Notes: generated by a model from the letters alone, not told the origin. Shown: positions 45,679 to 53,797, counted from the first letter of the stretch. The stretch is 64,000 nt of DNA from Archangium violaceum (GCF_016887565.1 NZ_CP069396.1:9468001-9532000), one strand, 5' to 3'. Numbers and translations are program-made.

Positions 45679-45751
45679 TGAGAGCGGAGGGAATCGAACC
45701 CACAACCTATGGATTAAGAGTCCATTGCTCTGCCAATTGAGCTACGCTCCC
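45679..45751 (-). tRNA. tRNA-Lys (CTT anticodon)
   Basis: 73 bases. The acceptor stem GGGAGCG pairs with CGCTCTC (one G-T) and the discriminator is A. The anticodon loop CTCTTAA gives anticodon CTT, and the T arm contains GGTTCGATTCC. CCA is not encoded. It stands between the Bet-like gene and an intrinsic terminator. Confidence 0.95.
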
Positions 45752-46018
45752 GACTCTTGTGCGCCGTCGCGGTTCGTCACCGCGCGTCGACGGGGACGGC
45801 TTGTACGAGGCCTTGCCGTCCACGTCAAATGCTTTTTTTCGCGCACCCGCGCAACCCCTCCGCACCCGCTTTCCCGTGCCCGCCTGCCCTCCGGCCTGGC
45901 CTGGACACCCGTTCAGTAGTGGGGATGCCAACGCCCGCCGTCCAGGGTTGAATCTTCCCCGAGGTGCGGGCGGACGGAGGTCGTTCGCCCTTTTCGCAGG
46001 CGGAGACAGAGCAGCGGC
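45752..46018. other. Intergenic stretch between tRNA-Lys and the Bet-like gene
   Basis: No gene is supported. It should contain two divergent control regions: the leader of tRNA-Lys (from the cluster or its own promoter) and the promoter of the Bet-like gene. A T-run near 45833-45839 is the most AT-rich point. I saw no att-site-like direct repeat of the tRNA 3' end. Confidence 0.3.
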
Positions 46019-47206
46019 ATGGAAGCACACAACAAGGCGGAAACGGCGTCGGGCCAGTGGAGCCCCGAGCGCGTGGAACTCATCAAGCGGACCATCTGCC
46101 CCAAGGGCATCGGGGAAGACGAGTTCGCCCTCTTCATCGAGCAGTGCAAGCGCTCCGGGTTGGACCCGTTGCTGAAGGAGGCCTTCTGCGTGGCTCGCAG
46201 GCAGAACGCGGGCAACCGGGAGAAGCCCAACTGGGTGACGCGCTACGAGTTCCAGCCCTCCGAGGCGGGAATGCTGGCGCGAGCGGAGCGCTTCCCGGAC
46301 TTCAAGGGCATCCAGGCGAGCGCGGTGTACGCCGAGGATGAGATCATCGTGGATCAGGGCAGGGGCGAGGTGGTGCACCGCTTCAACCCGGCCAAGCGCA
46401 AGGGCAGCCTGGTGGGGGCCTGGTCGCGCGTGGTGCGCGAGGGGAAGTTGCCCGTGGTGGTGTGGCTGGACTTCGCGGGCTACGTCCAGCAGACGCCGCT
46501 GTGGGCCAAGATTCCCACGACGATGATCGAGAAGTGCGCTCGCGTGGCGGCGCTGCGCAAGGCGTACCCCGAGGCCTTCGGCGGCCTGTACGTGCGCGAG
46601 GAGATGCCGGCCGAGGAGTTCGAGCCAGCGGCGGAGCCCGCCCCGGCGACGCACCATGGTGGTTACGAGGTGCTGGGCGCGCGTCCCGGCCCCGTGAAGG
46701 CGTCCTTCCCTCCCCTGCCCACGACCTCCTCACGAGAAGTGCGCGAAGTCCGCGAGGAGAAGGAGCCCGCTCCCGTGGTGCAGGCCCAGCAGCACGTGGA
46801 GGCCCCCAAGGAGCCTGCCCGTGAGCCGGAGCCGGCCCCCGCGCCGGTGAAGACGAAGGGACGCTCCGCGGCCACTTCGGCCAAGGAGGTCCGCCAGCCC
46901 GTGGTCGCGAAGGAGACCCAGGAGCCCGCTCCTGCTGCTCCCGCGCTCGCACCGGCTCCGGCCGCCGAGACTCCGGCGAAGCTGAAGAGCTCGTCCGTCG
47001 TGGTGGCCTTCGGCACGCACAAGGGCAAGACGGTGTCGGAGCTCAATGACGAGGACCTGGCCGAGACGATCGACCTGGCCCACGAGAAGCTGATGGAGCA
47101 GCCCAAGGCGAAGTGGGCCCGGGCGATGCGCGAGAACCTCGCGGCGCTGGAGGCGGAGGCGGAGCTGCGCTGCCGCGTCCCCACGACGAGCGGCTCCGAG
47201 GCCTGA
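46019..47206 (+). CDS. Phage Bet/RecT-like single-strand annealing protein
   Basis: 395 residues. Residues about 15-200 match the lambda Bet superfamily: LIKRTICPKGIGEDEFALFIEQCKRSGLDPLLKEAF at the start, a central region with VVVWLDFAGYVQQTPLW and the conserved WAKIPTTMIEKCARVAALRKAYPEAFGGLYV. A long Pro/Ala/Glu-rich linker (about 215-325) follows. The last 65 residues (VVAFGTHKGKTVSELNDEDL) resemble the small C-terminal domain of exodeoxyribonuclease X-like proteins. Bet anneals complementary strands during phage recombination. No other phage gene is near, and it is opposite in direction to the tRNA genes on both sides, so it is either a domesticated gene or the remains of an element inserted in the tRNA cluster. 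Confidence 0.88.
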   Translation: MEAHNKAETASGQWSPERVELIKRTICPKGIGEDEFALFIEQCKRSGLDPLLKEAFCVARRQNAGNREKPNWVTRYEFQPSEAGMLARAERFPDFKGIQASAVYAEDEIIVDQGRGEVVHRFNPAKRKGSLVGAWSRVVREGKLPVVVWLDFAGYVQQTPLWAKIPTTMIEKCARVAALRKAYPEAFGGLYVREEMPAEEFEPAAEPAPATHHGGYEVLGARPGPVKASFPPLPTTSSREVREVREEKEPAPVVQAQQHVEAPKEPAREPEPAPAPVKTKGRSAATSAKEVRQPVVAKETQEPAPAAPALAPAPAAETPAKLKSSSVVVAFGTHKGKTVSELNDEDLAETIDLAHEKLMEQPKAKWARAMRENLAALEAEAELRCRVPTTSGSEA

Positions 47207-47265
47207 GCTTCACTGTCGGTTTGAGGTTTCCGGCGTGGCGGCACCCTCGAGAGGGGGTGCTGCTG

Positions 47266-47339
47266 CGCGCCCAGAGGGACTTGAACCCCCAACCCTTGGC
47301 TTCGAAGGCCAATGCTCTATCCAGTTGAGCTATGGGCGC
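47266..47339 (-). tRNA. tRNA-Arg (TCG anticodon)
   Basis: 74 bases. The acceptor stem GCGCCCA pairs with TGGGCGC and the discriminator is G. The anticodon arm TTGGC-CTTCGAA-GCCAA gives anticodon TCG. CCA is not encoded. It lies 59 bp beyond the end of the Bet-like gene, on the opposite strand. Confidence 0.95.
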
Positions 47340-47360
47340 AAAAAGCGAGGGGATGAGAAG

Positions 47361-47434
47361 GGCGGCCAACCGGGATCGAACCGGTAACCTCAGGAGTCAC
47401 AGTCCTGCGCTCTAACCAGTTGAGCTATGGCCGC
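47361..47434 (-). tRNA. tRNA-His (GTG anticodon)
   Basis: 74 bases. The acceptor stem GCGGCCA pairs with TGGCCGC and the discriminator is C. Base 47435 supplies the extra G at -1 that tRNA-His needs. The anticodon arm CAGGA-CTGTGAC-TCCTG gives anticodon GTG. CCA is not encoded. It lies 21 bp upstream of tRNA-Arg (TCG) in the same transcript direction. Confidence 0.95.
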
Positions 47435-47525
47435 CGTCATGGCGAACAACCGCCTTGAAACGTGGCGGCTTCCCTACCGTGGAAACCGACACTGTTCAAG
47501 CCCTTTGTCACAGCGGGAGGCTTGG

Positions 47526-47599
47526 CGCGCCAGGCGGGACTCGAACCCACGACCCTCGGCTTAGAAGGCCGATGCTCTATCCAGCTGAGCTACTGGCGC
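47526..47599 (-). tRNA. tRNA-Arg (TCT anticodon)
   Basis: 74 bases. The acceptor stem GCGCCAG pairs with CTGGCGC and the discriminator is G. The anticodon arm TCGGC-CTTCTAA-GCCGA gives anticodon TCT, which reads the AGA/AGG codons rare in GC-rich genomes. CCA is not encoded. Confidence 0.95.
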
Positions 47600-47630
47600 C
47601 CAGTTCTCTCCGTACAGCGTTACTGCGGTA

Positions 47631-47704
47631 TCGGGGCGAGAGGATTTGAACCTCCGACCCCCTGCGCCCAAGGCAGGTGCGCTACCAGGCTGCGCTACGC
47701 CCCG
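47631..47704 (-). tRNA. tRNA-Pro (TGG anticodon)
   Basis: 74 bases. The acceptor stem CGGGGCG pairs with CGCCCCG and the discriminator is A. The anticodon arm CCTGC-CTTGGGC-GCAGG gives anticodon TGG. It is the first tRNA of the minus-strand cluster. Confidence 0.95.
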
Positions 47705-47716
47705 ATAAAGTCCAGC

Positions 47717-47746
47717 ATTGTTGAACCATCCGGAACGGACGTGCAA
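47717..47746 (-). promoter_or_regulatory. Candidate promoter of the tRNA cluster
   Basis: On the minus strand TTGCAC (47746-47741), an 18-base spacer and AACAAT (47722-47717) lie 12 bases before tRNA-Pro. The position and an otherwise GC-rich context support a sigma-70-like promoter. The boxes are imperfect. Confidence 0.35.
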
Positions 47747-47768
47747 GGCAAACGTATCTGACGCCTGC

Positions 47769-48377
47769 TCACCCTCCGACAGCCGGACTGCCCGCCAGGG
47801 CCAACAGGTGGGGCCGCATCTTCCGGAAGGCAACACCCCGGTGCGACAAGCCCGCCTTCTCCTCCGACGTCAGCTCCGCCATCGTCTTGCCCTGGGGCAG
47901 GACGAAGACGGGATCGTAGCCAAAGCCGTGCGAGCCCCGGGGCTCGTGGCCGATGCGTCCCTCGCAGCGCCCCACCTCGATCACCGCGCGGCCTCCCCGC
48001 GGCAGGGCCAGACAGAGCGCGCACATGAAGGCCGCCGTGCGCTTCTCGTCCGGCACCCCCGACAGCTCGCCGAGCAGCTTCTCGTAACGTGCCTTGTCGC
48101 TCCCCTCGGCGTAGCGCGCGGAGTGAACCCCGGGCCTGCCTCCGAGTGCGTCCACGCACAGCCCCGAGTCGTCCGCGAGCGCCGGCAGGCCGGTGGCGTC
48201 CGCGTAGGCGCGGGCCTTCTTCTCGGCGTTCTCCTCGAAGGTGGCACCGTCTTCCACGGGCTCGGGCACGGGCGGCAGGTCGCTCAAGGCGAGCACCTCC
48301 ACCGCGTCCCCCACGAGGCCGCGCAGCTCGCGCAGCTTGCCCGCGTTGGTGGTGGCGAAGAGCAGGCGGGGCTTCAT
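47769..48377 (-). CDS. rdgB: RdgB/HAM1 family non-canonical purine NTP pyrophosphatase
   Basis: 202 residues. The N terminus LLFATTNAGKLRELRGL is the (S/T)xNxxK substrate-binding motif of the family. It is followed by ENAEKKARAYADATGLPALADDSGLCVDALGG (catalytic Asp) and HGFGYDPVF, and ends in LSHRGVAFRKM. It hydrolyses dITP, ITP and XTP to monophosphates to keep them out of nucleic acids. The start ATG at 48377 lies 4 bases after the rph stop, the common rph-rdgB pairing. Confidence 0.95.
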   Translation of the reverse strand: MKPRLLFATTNAGKLRELRGLVGDAVEVLALSDLPPVPEPVEDGATFEENAEKKARAYADATGLPALADDSGLCVDALGGRPGVHSARYAEGSDKARYEKLLGELSGVPDEKRTAAFMCALCLALPRGGRAVIEVGRCEGRIGHEPRGSHGFGYDPVFVLPQGKTMAELTSEEKAGLSHRGVAFRKMRPHLLALAGSPAVGG

Positions 48378-48381
48378 CGCA

Positions 48382-49098
48382 TCACCCTCCGAGCACCTTC
48401 TGCTGGGCCTCGACGAGCTGGCGGATGGCCGCGAGCCCGCCGTCCAGCATGGCGTCCAGCGTCTTGCGGTCGAACGTCTGGTGCTCGGCCGTACCCTGCA
48501 GCTCGACGATGCGGCCATCCGCGGTGGCCACCAGGTTCAGGTCCACGTCGGCCGAGGAGTCCTCGTCATAGTCGAGGTCCACCCGCACCTCGCCCTTCAC
48601 CACGCCCACGGACACGGCGGCCAGCGGGTTGAGCTTGGGCATGCGCGTGAGCACGCCATCCTTGTGCAGCTTACGGAAGGCCAGCGCCAGGGCCACGTAG
48701 GCGCCGGTGATGGAGGCCGTGCGGGTGCCGCCGTCCGCCTGGAGCACGTCGCAGTCCAGGGTGAAGGTGCGCACCCCGAGGGTCGACAGGTCCACCGCCG
48801 CGCGCATGGAGCGGCCGATGAGGCGCTGGATTTCGAGCGTGCGCCCCGTCTGCTTGCCCTTGGCGGCCTCGCGCTGGGAGCGGGAGTGCGTGGCGCGCGG
48901 CAGCATGCCGTACTCGGCCGTCACCCAGCCGCTGCCCTTGCCCAGCAGGTGCGGAGGCACCCGGTCCTCCACCGAACAGGTGACGAGCACGCGGGTGTGG
49001 CCGAACTCCACCTGGGCGGATCCCTCGGCGTAACGGGTGACACCAGGGGTGAGGGTGACGGGGCGCAAGTCCAGCGCCCCACGGTTGAAGGACCGCAC
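48382..49098 (-). CDS. rph: Ribonuclease PH
   Basis: 238 residues. The phosphorolytic 3'-5' exoribonuclease trims tRNA 3' ends. Typical segments are the N-terminal [33 protein letters not shown], the [41 protein letters not shown] signature (phosphate-binding Arg and Gly-Arg-Thr) and [19 protein letters not shown]. Length is standard. It sits immediately upstream of rdgB and next to a tRNA cluster. Confidence 0.96.
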   Translation of the reverse strand: MRSFNRGALDLRPVTLTPGVTRYAEGSAQVEFGHTRVLVTCSVEDRVPPHLLGKGSGWVTAEYGMLPRATHSRSQREAAKGKQTGRTLEIQRLIGRSMRAAVDLSTLGVRTFTLDCDVLQADGGTRTASITGAYVALALAFRKLHKDGVLTRMPKLNPLAAVSVGVVKGEVRVDLDYDEDSSADVDLNLVATADGRIVELQGTAEHQTFDRKTLDAMLDGGLAAIRQLVEAQQKVLGG

Positions 49099-49180
49099 GG
49101 GATGCTCCTCGGCTAGGGGAAGACGCGCGCCTCTCTACCAGACGCGGGGGCCCGCTGTCCGGCACGAGTGCGCGCCAGTG

Positions 49181-49990
49181 TCAGGGCGTGGCGGGTGCCG
49201 CCACCTTGGGCCCCTTCGGGGCGTCGCGCTTGCGGATCTCCGTGAGGAACCCCTTCACGCCCTCGGTGATGGCCGTGGCCAGCCGCTCCTGGTAGTCGGC
49301 GCGGCCCAGGCGGCCTCCCTCCTCCGGGTGGGAGATGTACCCCACCTCGATGAGGACGGCGGGCGCCTCGACTCCATTGAGCACGTAGAAGGGCGCCTGC
49401 AGCACGCCCCGGTCCGAACCCCCCGTGCTCGCGATGAGCTTCTGGTGGATGGCGTACGCCAGGCGCGAGGAGTCCTGGTGCGCCTCGGTGCGCGCCAGAT
49501 CCTGGAGGATGAAGGCCAGCGTCGAGTCCCCGTGTCCCCCTTTCGCCACCGGGGCCTCGGCGTTCTCGCGGTCCGCGGCCGCTCGCGCCGTGGCGTTGGA
49601 GGCGTTGGCCGACAGGAAGTACGTCTCGATTCCCTGGACCCGCGCGCGCGTGCGCTTCGTGGGCATCGCGTTGCAGTGGATGGAGAGGAAGAGGTCCGGC
49701 CTCTGCTCGTTGGCGAACTCCACCCGCTCGGGCAGGGGCAGCGCGATGTCCTCGTCCCGAGTCATCAGCACCTGCGCCCCGAGCTCCTTCTCCAGCAGCG
49801 TCCTCACCCGCCGGGCGACCTGCAGGGACACGTCCTTCTCGAGCAGCCCCGTGGGACTCTGGGCTCCCCCTACTGCGCCACCGTGGCCGGGATCCACCAC
49901 GATGCGCGCGGGGCGTTCGGCCGACAGAGAGGGCGCGGGCAGGCAGAGGACGACGAGGAGGCCAACCAGGGCAGTGGGACGGAGCATCAT
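49181..49990 (-). CDS. N-acetylmuramoyl-L-alanine amidase (Amidase_3)
   Basis: 269 residues. A signal peptide (residues 1-23, ending near LSA-ER) sends it to the periplasm. The catalytic domain has the zinc ligands His in DPGHGG, Glu in LLEKDVSL and His in SIHCNA, plus the catalytic Glu in VLIEVGYISH. It cleaves the amide bond between muramic acid and the peptide stem, as AmiA/B/C do in cell separation. There is no AMIN or LysM targeting domain. Two Met codons at the start are equivalent. Confidence 0.93.
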   Translation of the reverse strand: MMLRPTALVGLLVVLCLPAPSLSAERPARIVVDPGHGGAVGGAQSPTGLLEKDVSLQVARRVRTLLEKELGAQVLMTRDEDIALPLPERVEFANEQRPDLFLSIHCNAMPTKRTRARVQGIETYFLSANASNATARAAADRENAEAPVAKGGHGDSTLAFILQDLARTEAHQDSSRLAYAIHQKLIASTGGSDRGVLQAPFYVLNGVEAPAVLIEVGYISHPEEGGRLGRADYQERLATAITEGVKGFLTEIRKRDAPKGPKVAAPATP

Positions 49991-50065
49991 GCCGACCCTG
50001 GATGCTACCGGAGGTGGCGCACCACAGCGAATCCGCCCCGGCGCCCTCCCCCTCCCCAGGGCCCG

Positions 50066-51118
50066 CTATCCGACAACCTCGATGCCGGTGCGGCCCTCGC
50101 CCACCTCGCCGATGAGGGCCACGTCCACCCCGGCCCGCTCCAGCGCCTTGTAGGCCTTGGCCACGTCACGCGCCGGGACCGAGGCCAGCAGGCCCCCGTT
50201 CGTCTGCGCGTCGGCGAGCACCCACTGGATGTCCTCGGGCAGCCCCTTGGGGAAGCGCACCTTCTTGCCCACGTGCGCCAGATTCGACTTCGTCCCGCCC
50301 GGCACCACGCCCTGCCGCGCCAGCTCCGGCACCTCCGAGATGATGGGGATGCGCTCCAGGTCCAGGAACGCCTTCGCCTTCGCCCCCGTCATCATCTCCA
50401 GCAGGTGCCCCAGCAGCCCGTAGCCCGTCACGTCCGTCAGGGCGTTCACCTTGAACTTGCCCGAGGCGAACACCTCGCCCGCCTTCTTGTTCAGCGCCGA
50501 CATCAACGCCACCACGCGCTCCGTCAGCTCCTCCGACGCCACCCCGCGCTTGATCGCCGTGGTCGCGATGCCCGAGCCCAACGGCTTCGTCAGCATCAGC
50601 ACGTCCCCCGGCTTCGCCCCCGCGTTCGTCAGCACCTTCTTCGGATGCACCTGCCCCGTCACCGCCAGGCCGTACTTCGGCTCCGGATCCTGCACCGAGT
50701 GCCCACCCAGGATGGGGATGCCCGCTTCGTCCGCCTTCGCCTGCCCTCCCGCCAGGATTCGGGACAGCTCGTCCAGCGGCCGATCCTTCGGAAAGCCCAC
50801 CAGGTTGAGCGCGAACAGCGGCTTCGCCCCCATCGCGTAGATGTCCGATAGCGCGTTCGCCGCCGCGATGGCCCCGAACTGGTACGGGTCGTCCACCACC
50901 GGCGGGAAGAAGTCCACCGTGCTCACCAGCGCCATCCCCGGCGCCACTCGATACACGGCCGCGTCATCGTTGGTGTTGAATCCCACCAGCGCCCTCGTGT
51001 CCTTCGCAGTCTTCAGTTGGCGCAGAACCTGCGCCAGGTCCGCGGCCCGGATCTTGGCCGCTCAACCCGCGCAATGTGACAGCTCTGTCAGCCGGCGCGG
51101 CTTCTGATCTTCGGACAC
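50066..51118 (-). CDS. selD: Selenide, water dikinase (selenophosphate synthetase) with in-frame UGA for selenocysteine
   Basis: 350 residues if UGA at 51064-51062 is read as selenocysteine. SelD makes selenophosphate from selenide and ATP. Downstream of 50986 the frame has the usual NTNDDAAVY, TVDFFPPVVDDPYQFG and ILGGHSVQDPEPKYGLAVTG segments. Upstream, in frame, the DNA encodes RRLTELSHCAG-UGA-AAKIRAADLAQVL, which aligns with LTQYSHGAG-Cys-GCKIS around the catalytic Cys17 of E. coli SelD; the UGA is at that Cys and Lys22 matches Lys20. The GTG at 51118 (MSEDQKPRRL) starts this frame, making Sec residue 19. A gene call beginning at 50986 would lack the catalytic residue. A hairpin directly follows the UGA. 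Confidence 0.93.
51041..51064 (-). promoter_or_regulatory. Candidate bacterial SECIS hairpin and Sec codon of selD
   Basis: Directly after the UGA (51064-51062) the minus strand reads gcggcc-aagatccg-ggccgc, a 6-bp GC stem with an 8-base loop. Bacterial SECIS elements are stem-loops within the coding region just 3' of the UGA, bound by SelB. The fold and position fit; loop identity with a SelB site cannot be judged here. Confidence 0.5.
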
Positions 51119-51156
51119 GGTGGGCCTCTTCTACGGTGGAAGTCGTGAACCTCTAT

Positions 51157-51193
51157 ACCCTCACCCCGACCCTCTCCCAGAGGGAGAGGGAGG
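51157..51193. repeat. Dispersed palindromic repeat, copy 3 (single arm)
   Basis: One arm of the repeat seen at 36832 and 41851, beginning accctcaccccgaccctctc and continuing ccagagggagaggg. It is nearly the exact reverse complement of the right arms of copies 1 and 2 and shares the preceding tat with copy 2. It lies between the start of selD and the 3' end of the FHA gene, so it may end FHA transcription. Confidence 0.8.
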
Positions 51194-51229
51194 ATTGGGG
51201 GGGGAGATTGGAGAGGCGGTGGATGGCGC

Positions 51230-52177
51230 TCAGCTCGCTCGCACGTAGTCGCGCTTGATGAGCTGCAGCACCGCCTCGGCCGCCTGCACGTCGTCCTGCT
51301 CCGAATGGTCCAGGACCCCGCCCAACGAGCCGTAGTTGTGAATCTGCTGCAACACGTCCAGCAGCTCCGGCGCCAGCTCCCGCAGCGGCGCCGTCATCGG
51401 CATCGCCAGCGTCAGCTGCGTCCCCATCCCCGGCAGCTCCTTCTGGATTCGCTTGTACTCGTCCAGCTGCCTCAGCGCGTCCATCAGCAGCGCCTCGGTC
51501 GACGAGTCCAGCTCCACCATGAACTCCTGCGGATCCGCCGGACGCAGCTCGAAGTCGCCCTGCTCCCACGTGACGATCCGGTTGAAGCTCTTCTGCGGCC
51601 CCAGGTTGTGGTTCTCGTCGATCACCGCGTAGTACACCCGGCCCTGCCGCAGGTAGATCTTCCCCTCGTGATCGTTGCTCACCACCAGCACGCCGTTCTT
51701 CTTCGACGTGTGGAAGAGCTGCAGCAGGTCCGGCAGCGGAATCTCCTCGATCTTCCCCGTCATCGACGAGGCCTTCGTCGACGTGCGCGCCGCCTGCGCC
51801 GCCGCCGCCTCCTCCAGCTTCTGCTTGGCCATCGCGTCGTCGACCTCGCCGACGCCAGCCCCCTGCTGGATGAGCTTCAGGATGGAGGTCCCAATCAGGA
51901 TGCGGTCCCCCTCCTTGAGCGTTGCCTGCTTGACCTTCTCGCCGTTGACGAAGGTGCCGTTCGTCGAACCCAGATCCTCGATGGAGATCTGCCCGGCCCC
52001 GTTGACGATGATCCGCGCGTGCTTGCGCGAGACCATGTCCTCGACGAGCACCATGTCGAGCTCGCTCGAACGGCCGATGACGATCTGCTTCTCCGCCTTC
52101 AGCGGGAACTCGCCGCCCTGGTACTTGCCGGAGATGAACTTGAGCGCGTACGTCTTGCCCGGCGTCGGAGTGCTCAC
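51230..52177 (-). CDS. FHA domain protein with DUF4388 (PatA-like) domain
   Basis: 315 residues from a GTG. The N-terminal FHA domain (residues about 8-100) has GRSSELDMVL, SRKHARI and STNGTFVNG, which bind phosphothreonine peptides. A 40-residue linker leads to a DUF4388 domain (about 140-245) beginning MTGKIEEIPLPDLLQLFHTSKKNGVLVV and including LRQGRVYYAV and FNRIVTWEQGDFEL. The rest is helical. DUF4388 occurs with receiver or FHA domains in deltaproteobacterial signalling proteins, often linked to motility or polarity. It stands alone between selD and a membrane protein gene. Confidence 0.9.
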   Translation of the reverse strand: MSTPTPGKTYALKFISGKYQGGEFPLKAEKQIVIGRSSELDMVLVEDMVSRKHARIIVNGAGQISIEDLGSTNGTFVNGEKVKQATLKEGDRILIGTSILKLIQQGAGVGEVDDAMAKQKLEEAAAAQAARTSTKASSMTGKIEEIPLPDLLQLFHTSKKNGVLVVSNDHEGKIYLRQGRVYYAVIDENHNLGPQKSFNRIVTWEQGDFELRPADPQEFMVELDSSTEALLMDALRQLDEYKRIQKELPGMGTQLTLAMPMTAPLRELAPELLDVLQQIHNYGSLGGVLDHSEQDDVQAAEAVLQLIKRDYVRAS

Positions 52178-52289
52178 GGTGCTACGACCTCGATGATGAG
52201 TGGTACCTCGAGCCTCAGCCCTCTTCCGTCCCTCGCCCCTCTCCCCTCCCAACCCTCCACCAGGACCCCGCTGAGAACGACGGCCTAGA

Positions 52290-53009
52290 CTACATGAGAC
52301 CGGCCGAAAACAAGAATTCCTCTCCACTACGAATCAGCGACAAACGACGTTGCCCCCGTTCATCCACGGGCCGGGAGGGCAGATCTCCCTCCAACCTCCA
52401 CGTCTCGCTGGCCACCGCCTCGTCCCGCTCCAGCCGCAGGAACCACGCCTCGGCCCGGTAGCGCCGCCGCCGCACCTCCAGCACCTTCCCCACCTCCGCC
52501 GCCTCCTCCCCTCCCCCACCATCCCCCCGTGCGTCCGGGGCCCGCAGCGCCTCCAGCGCCTTCCCTTCCCCCGCCTCCAGCGCCCGGCGCCGCGCCTCCA
52601 ACGTGCGGACCACCGCCGCCAGCCGGGGCGCCGCCAGCCCCTCCGGCATCCACTCGCGCCCGCGGCGCACGAAGGGCACCCGCTCCACACCCAGCGAACT
52701 GACCTCCGTGCGCTCCAGCCGGCCCGTGAAGTCCAGGGTCGCCCAGGCCACGGCCCGCTTCCCTCCCGGCTCCACGTTGACGGTGATGCGCGCGAAGTGG
52801 TGACCCTTGGACCGCAGCGGCGTGCCCACTCCCGGGATGGCCAGTTCCATCCCGTCCTTCTCGGTGGCCTTCAGGGCGGTGATGATCTCCACCTCCGGCC
52901 CCGCCGCCACGCCCAACAGACGCGGCATCACCAGCGACAACGCGGCCACCGCGGCCAGTACGGCGATGACCACACCACCCCACCGACTCCAGTCGTCGGC
53001 GCTCCTCAC
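52290..53009 (-). CDS. Single-pass membrane protein of unknown function
   Basis: 239 residues. One membrane helix at residues about 11-35 (VVIAVLAAVAALSLVMPRLL), with the remaining 200 residues predicted outside the cytoplasm. The soluble part has a beta-rich first half (VEIITALKATEKDG and HHFARITVNVEPGGKRAVAWATLDFTGRLERTEVSSLG) and a basic, Arg-rich second half. No family recognised. Its start overlaps the bamD stop by 4 bases (ATGA), so the two are co-translated; a role near the outer-membrane assembly machine is possible but unproven. Confidence 0.8.
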   Translation of the reverse strand: MRSADDWSRWGGVVIAVLAAVAALSLVMPRLLGVAAGPEVEIITALKATEKDGMELAIPGVGTPLRSKGHHFARITVNVEPGGKRAVAWATLDFTGRLERTEVSSLGVERVPFVRRGREWMPEGLAAPRLAAVVRTLEARRRALEAGEGKALEALRAPDARGDGGGGEEAAEVGKVLEVRRRRYRAEAWFLRLERDEAVASETWRLEGDLPSRPVDERGQRRLSLIRSGEEFLFSAGLM

Positions 53010-53785
53010 GACCCCATCATCCGCTGGGCCCGCTCTGCGGCGGGTGTCCCCGGCAACCGCTCGATGACCCGCTGCAACGTCTGCTTCGCGCGCTCCGCGT
53101 CGTTGAGCCGCACATAGGCGTCATGCAGATCGAAGAGGGCCTCCTCCTCGAGCTTCGTGCCCGGGTAGTTCTTCAGCAACGACTCCAGCCGCTGCGCCAC
53201 GGCCTTCCAACGCTCGCGCCGGGCGTAGAACCTGGCCACGTACATCTCGTGCTCGGCCAGCTTCTCGCGCGTCTGCTCCAGCTTCTGCTTCGCCTCACCC
53301 AGGTACTGAGAGTCGGGGTACTGGCGGACGAAGTCGTTGAGCGCCACCAGCGCGGCCCTCACCTCGGTCTGGTCCTTCTCCGTCGAGGGCGGCACCAGGA
53401 AGAAGTCCGAGGGGATGTCCTCGAAGTGGCTCAGGGCCGCCCTGTACGCGGCGTAGTCCACCCGGGGGTGCGTGGGGTGCAGCTTGATGAAGGACTGGTA
53501 CTTCTCCCGCGCCTCGGAGTACCGCTCCTGGGCGAAGTCGAGGTCCGCCAGCTTCAGCTCGGCCTCGTTGGCCACGTCCAGGTAGGGGTACTTGGTCCGG
53601 ACGTGCTCGAAGTACTTCTCGGCCTGCAGGTAGTCCTTCCGCTCCAGGGCCTCGTCGCCCAGACGGAGGTTGGCATCGGCCTCGCTGGCGAACTCGGGAT
53701 CCCCGGCCTGGCCGGTGGAGAGCGCCGCGCAGCCAGCGGCGGAGGACAGGAGGGCGGTCAGGCAGACGGCTCGAAGGAAACGCAT
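53006..53785 (-). CDS. bamD: Outer membrane protein assembly factor BamD (lipoprotein)
   Basis: 259 residues. Lipobox AAGC in the signal peptide. The mature part is a chain of TPR-like helices, including DYLQAEKYFEHVRTKYPYLDVANEAELKLADLDFAQERYSEAREKYQSFIKLHPTHPRVDYAAYR, the characteristic BamD/ComL core, and ends with further repeats. BamD is the essential lipoprotein partner of BamA in inserting outer-membrane beta-barrels. Length and architecture match. It is followed by an overlapping membrane-protein gene and preceded by recX (12 bp gap). Confidence 0.93.
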   Translation of the reverse strand: MRFLRAVCLTALLSSAAGCAALSTGQAGDPEFASEADANLRLGDEALERKDYLQAEKYFEHVRTKYPYLDVANEAELKLADLDFAQERYSEAREKYQSFIKLHPTHPRVDYAAYRAALSHFEDIPSDFFLVPPSTEKDQTEVRAALVALNDFVRQYPDSQYLGEAKQKLEQTREKLAEHEMYVARFYARRERWKAVAQRLESLLKNYPGTKLEEEALFDLHDAYVRLNDAERAKQTLQRVIERLPGTPAAERAQRMMGS

Positions 53786-53797
53786 GGGAGGGGCAAG

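Noticed and set aside
45480-45740. Small plus-strand open frames across the tRNA genes
   Set aside because: They are the reverse strand of well-folded tRNA-Leu and tRNA-Lys genes.
50066-50986. selD as a truncated, Cys-less pseudogene
   Set aside because: The missing N terminus is present upstream in frame across a UGA at exactly the catalytic position, so selenocysteine decoding explains it better than decay.
51121-51230. CRISPR-like repeat array made from the palindromic repeats
   Set aside because: The copies are kilobases apart, at gene ends, without regular spacers or cas genes.
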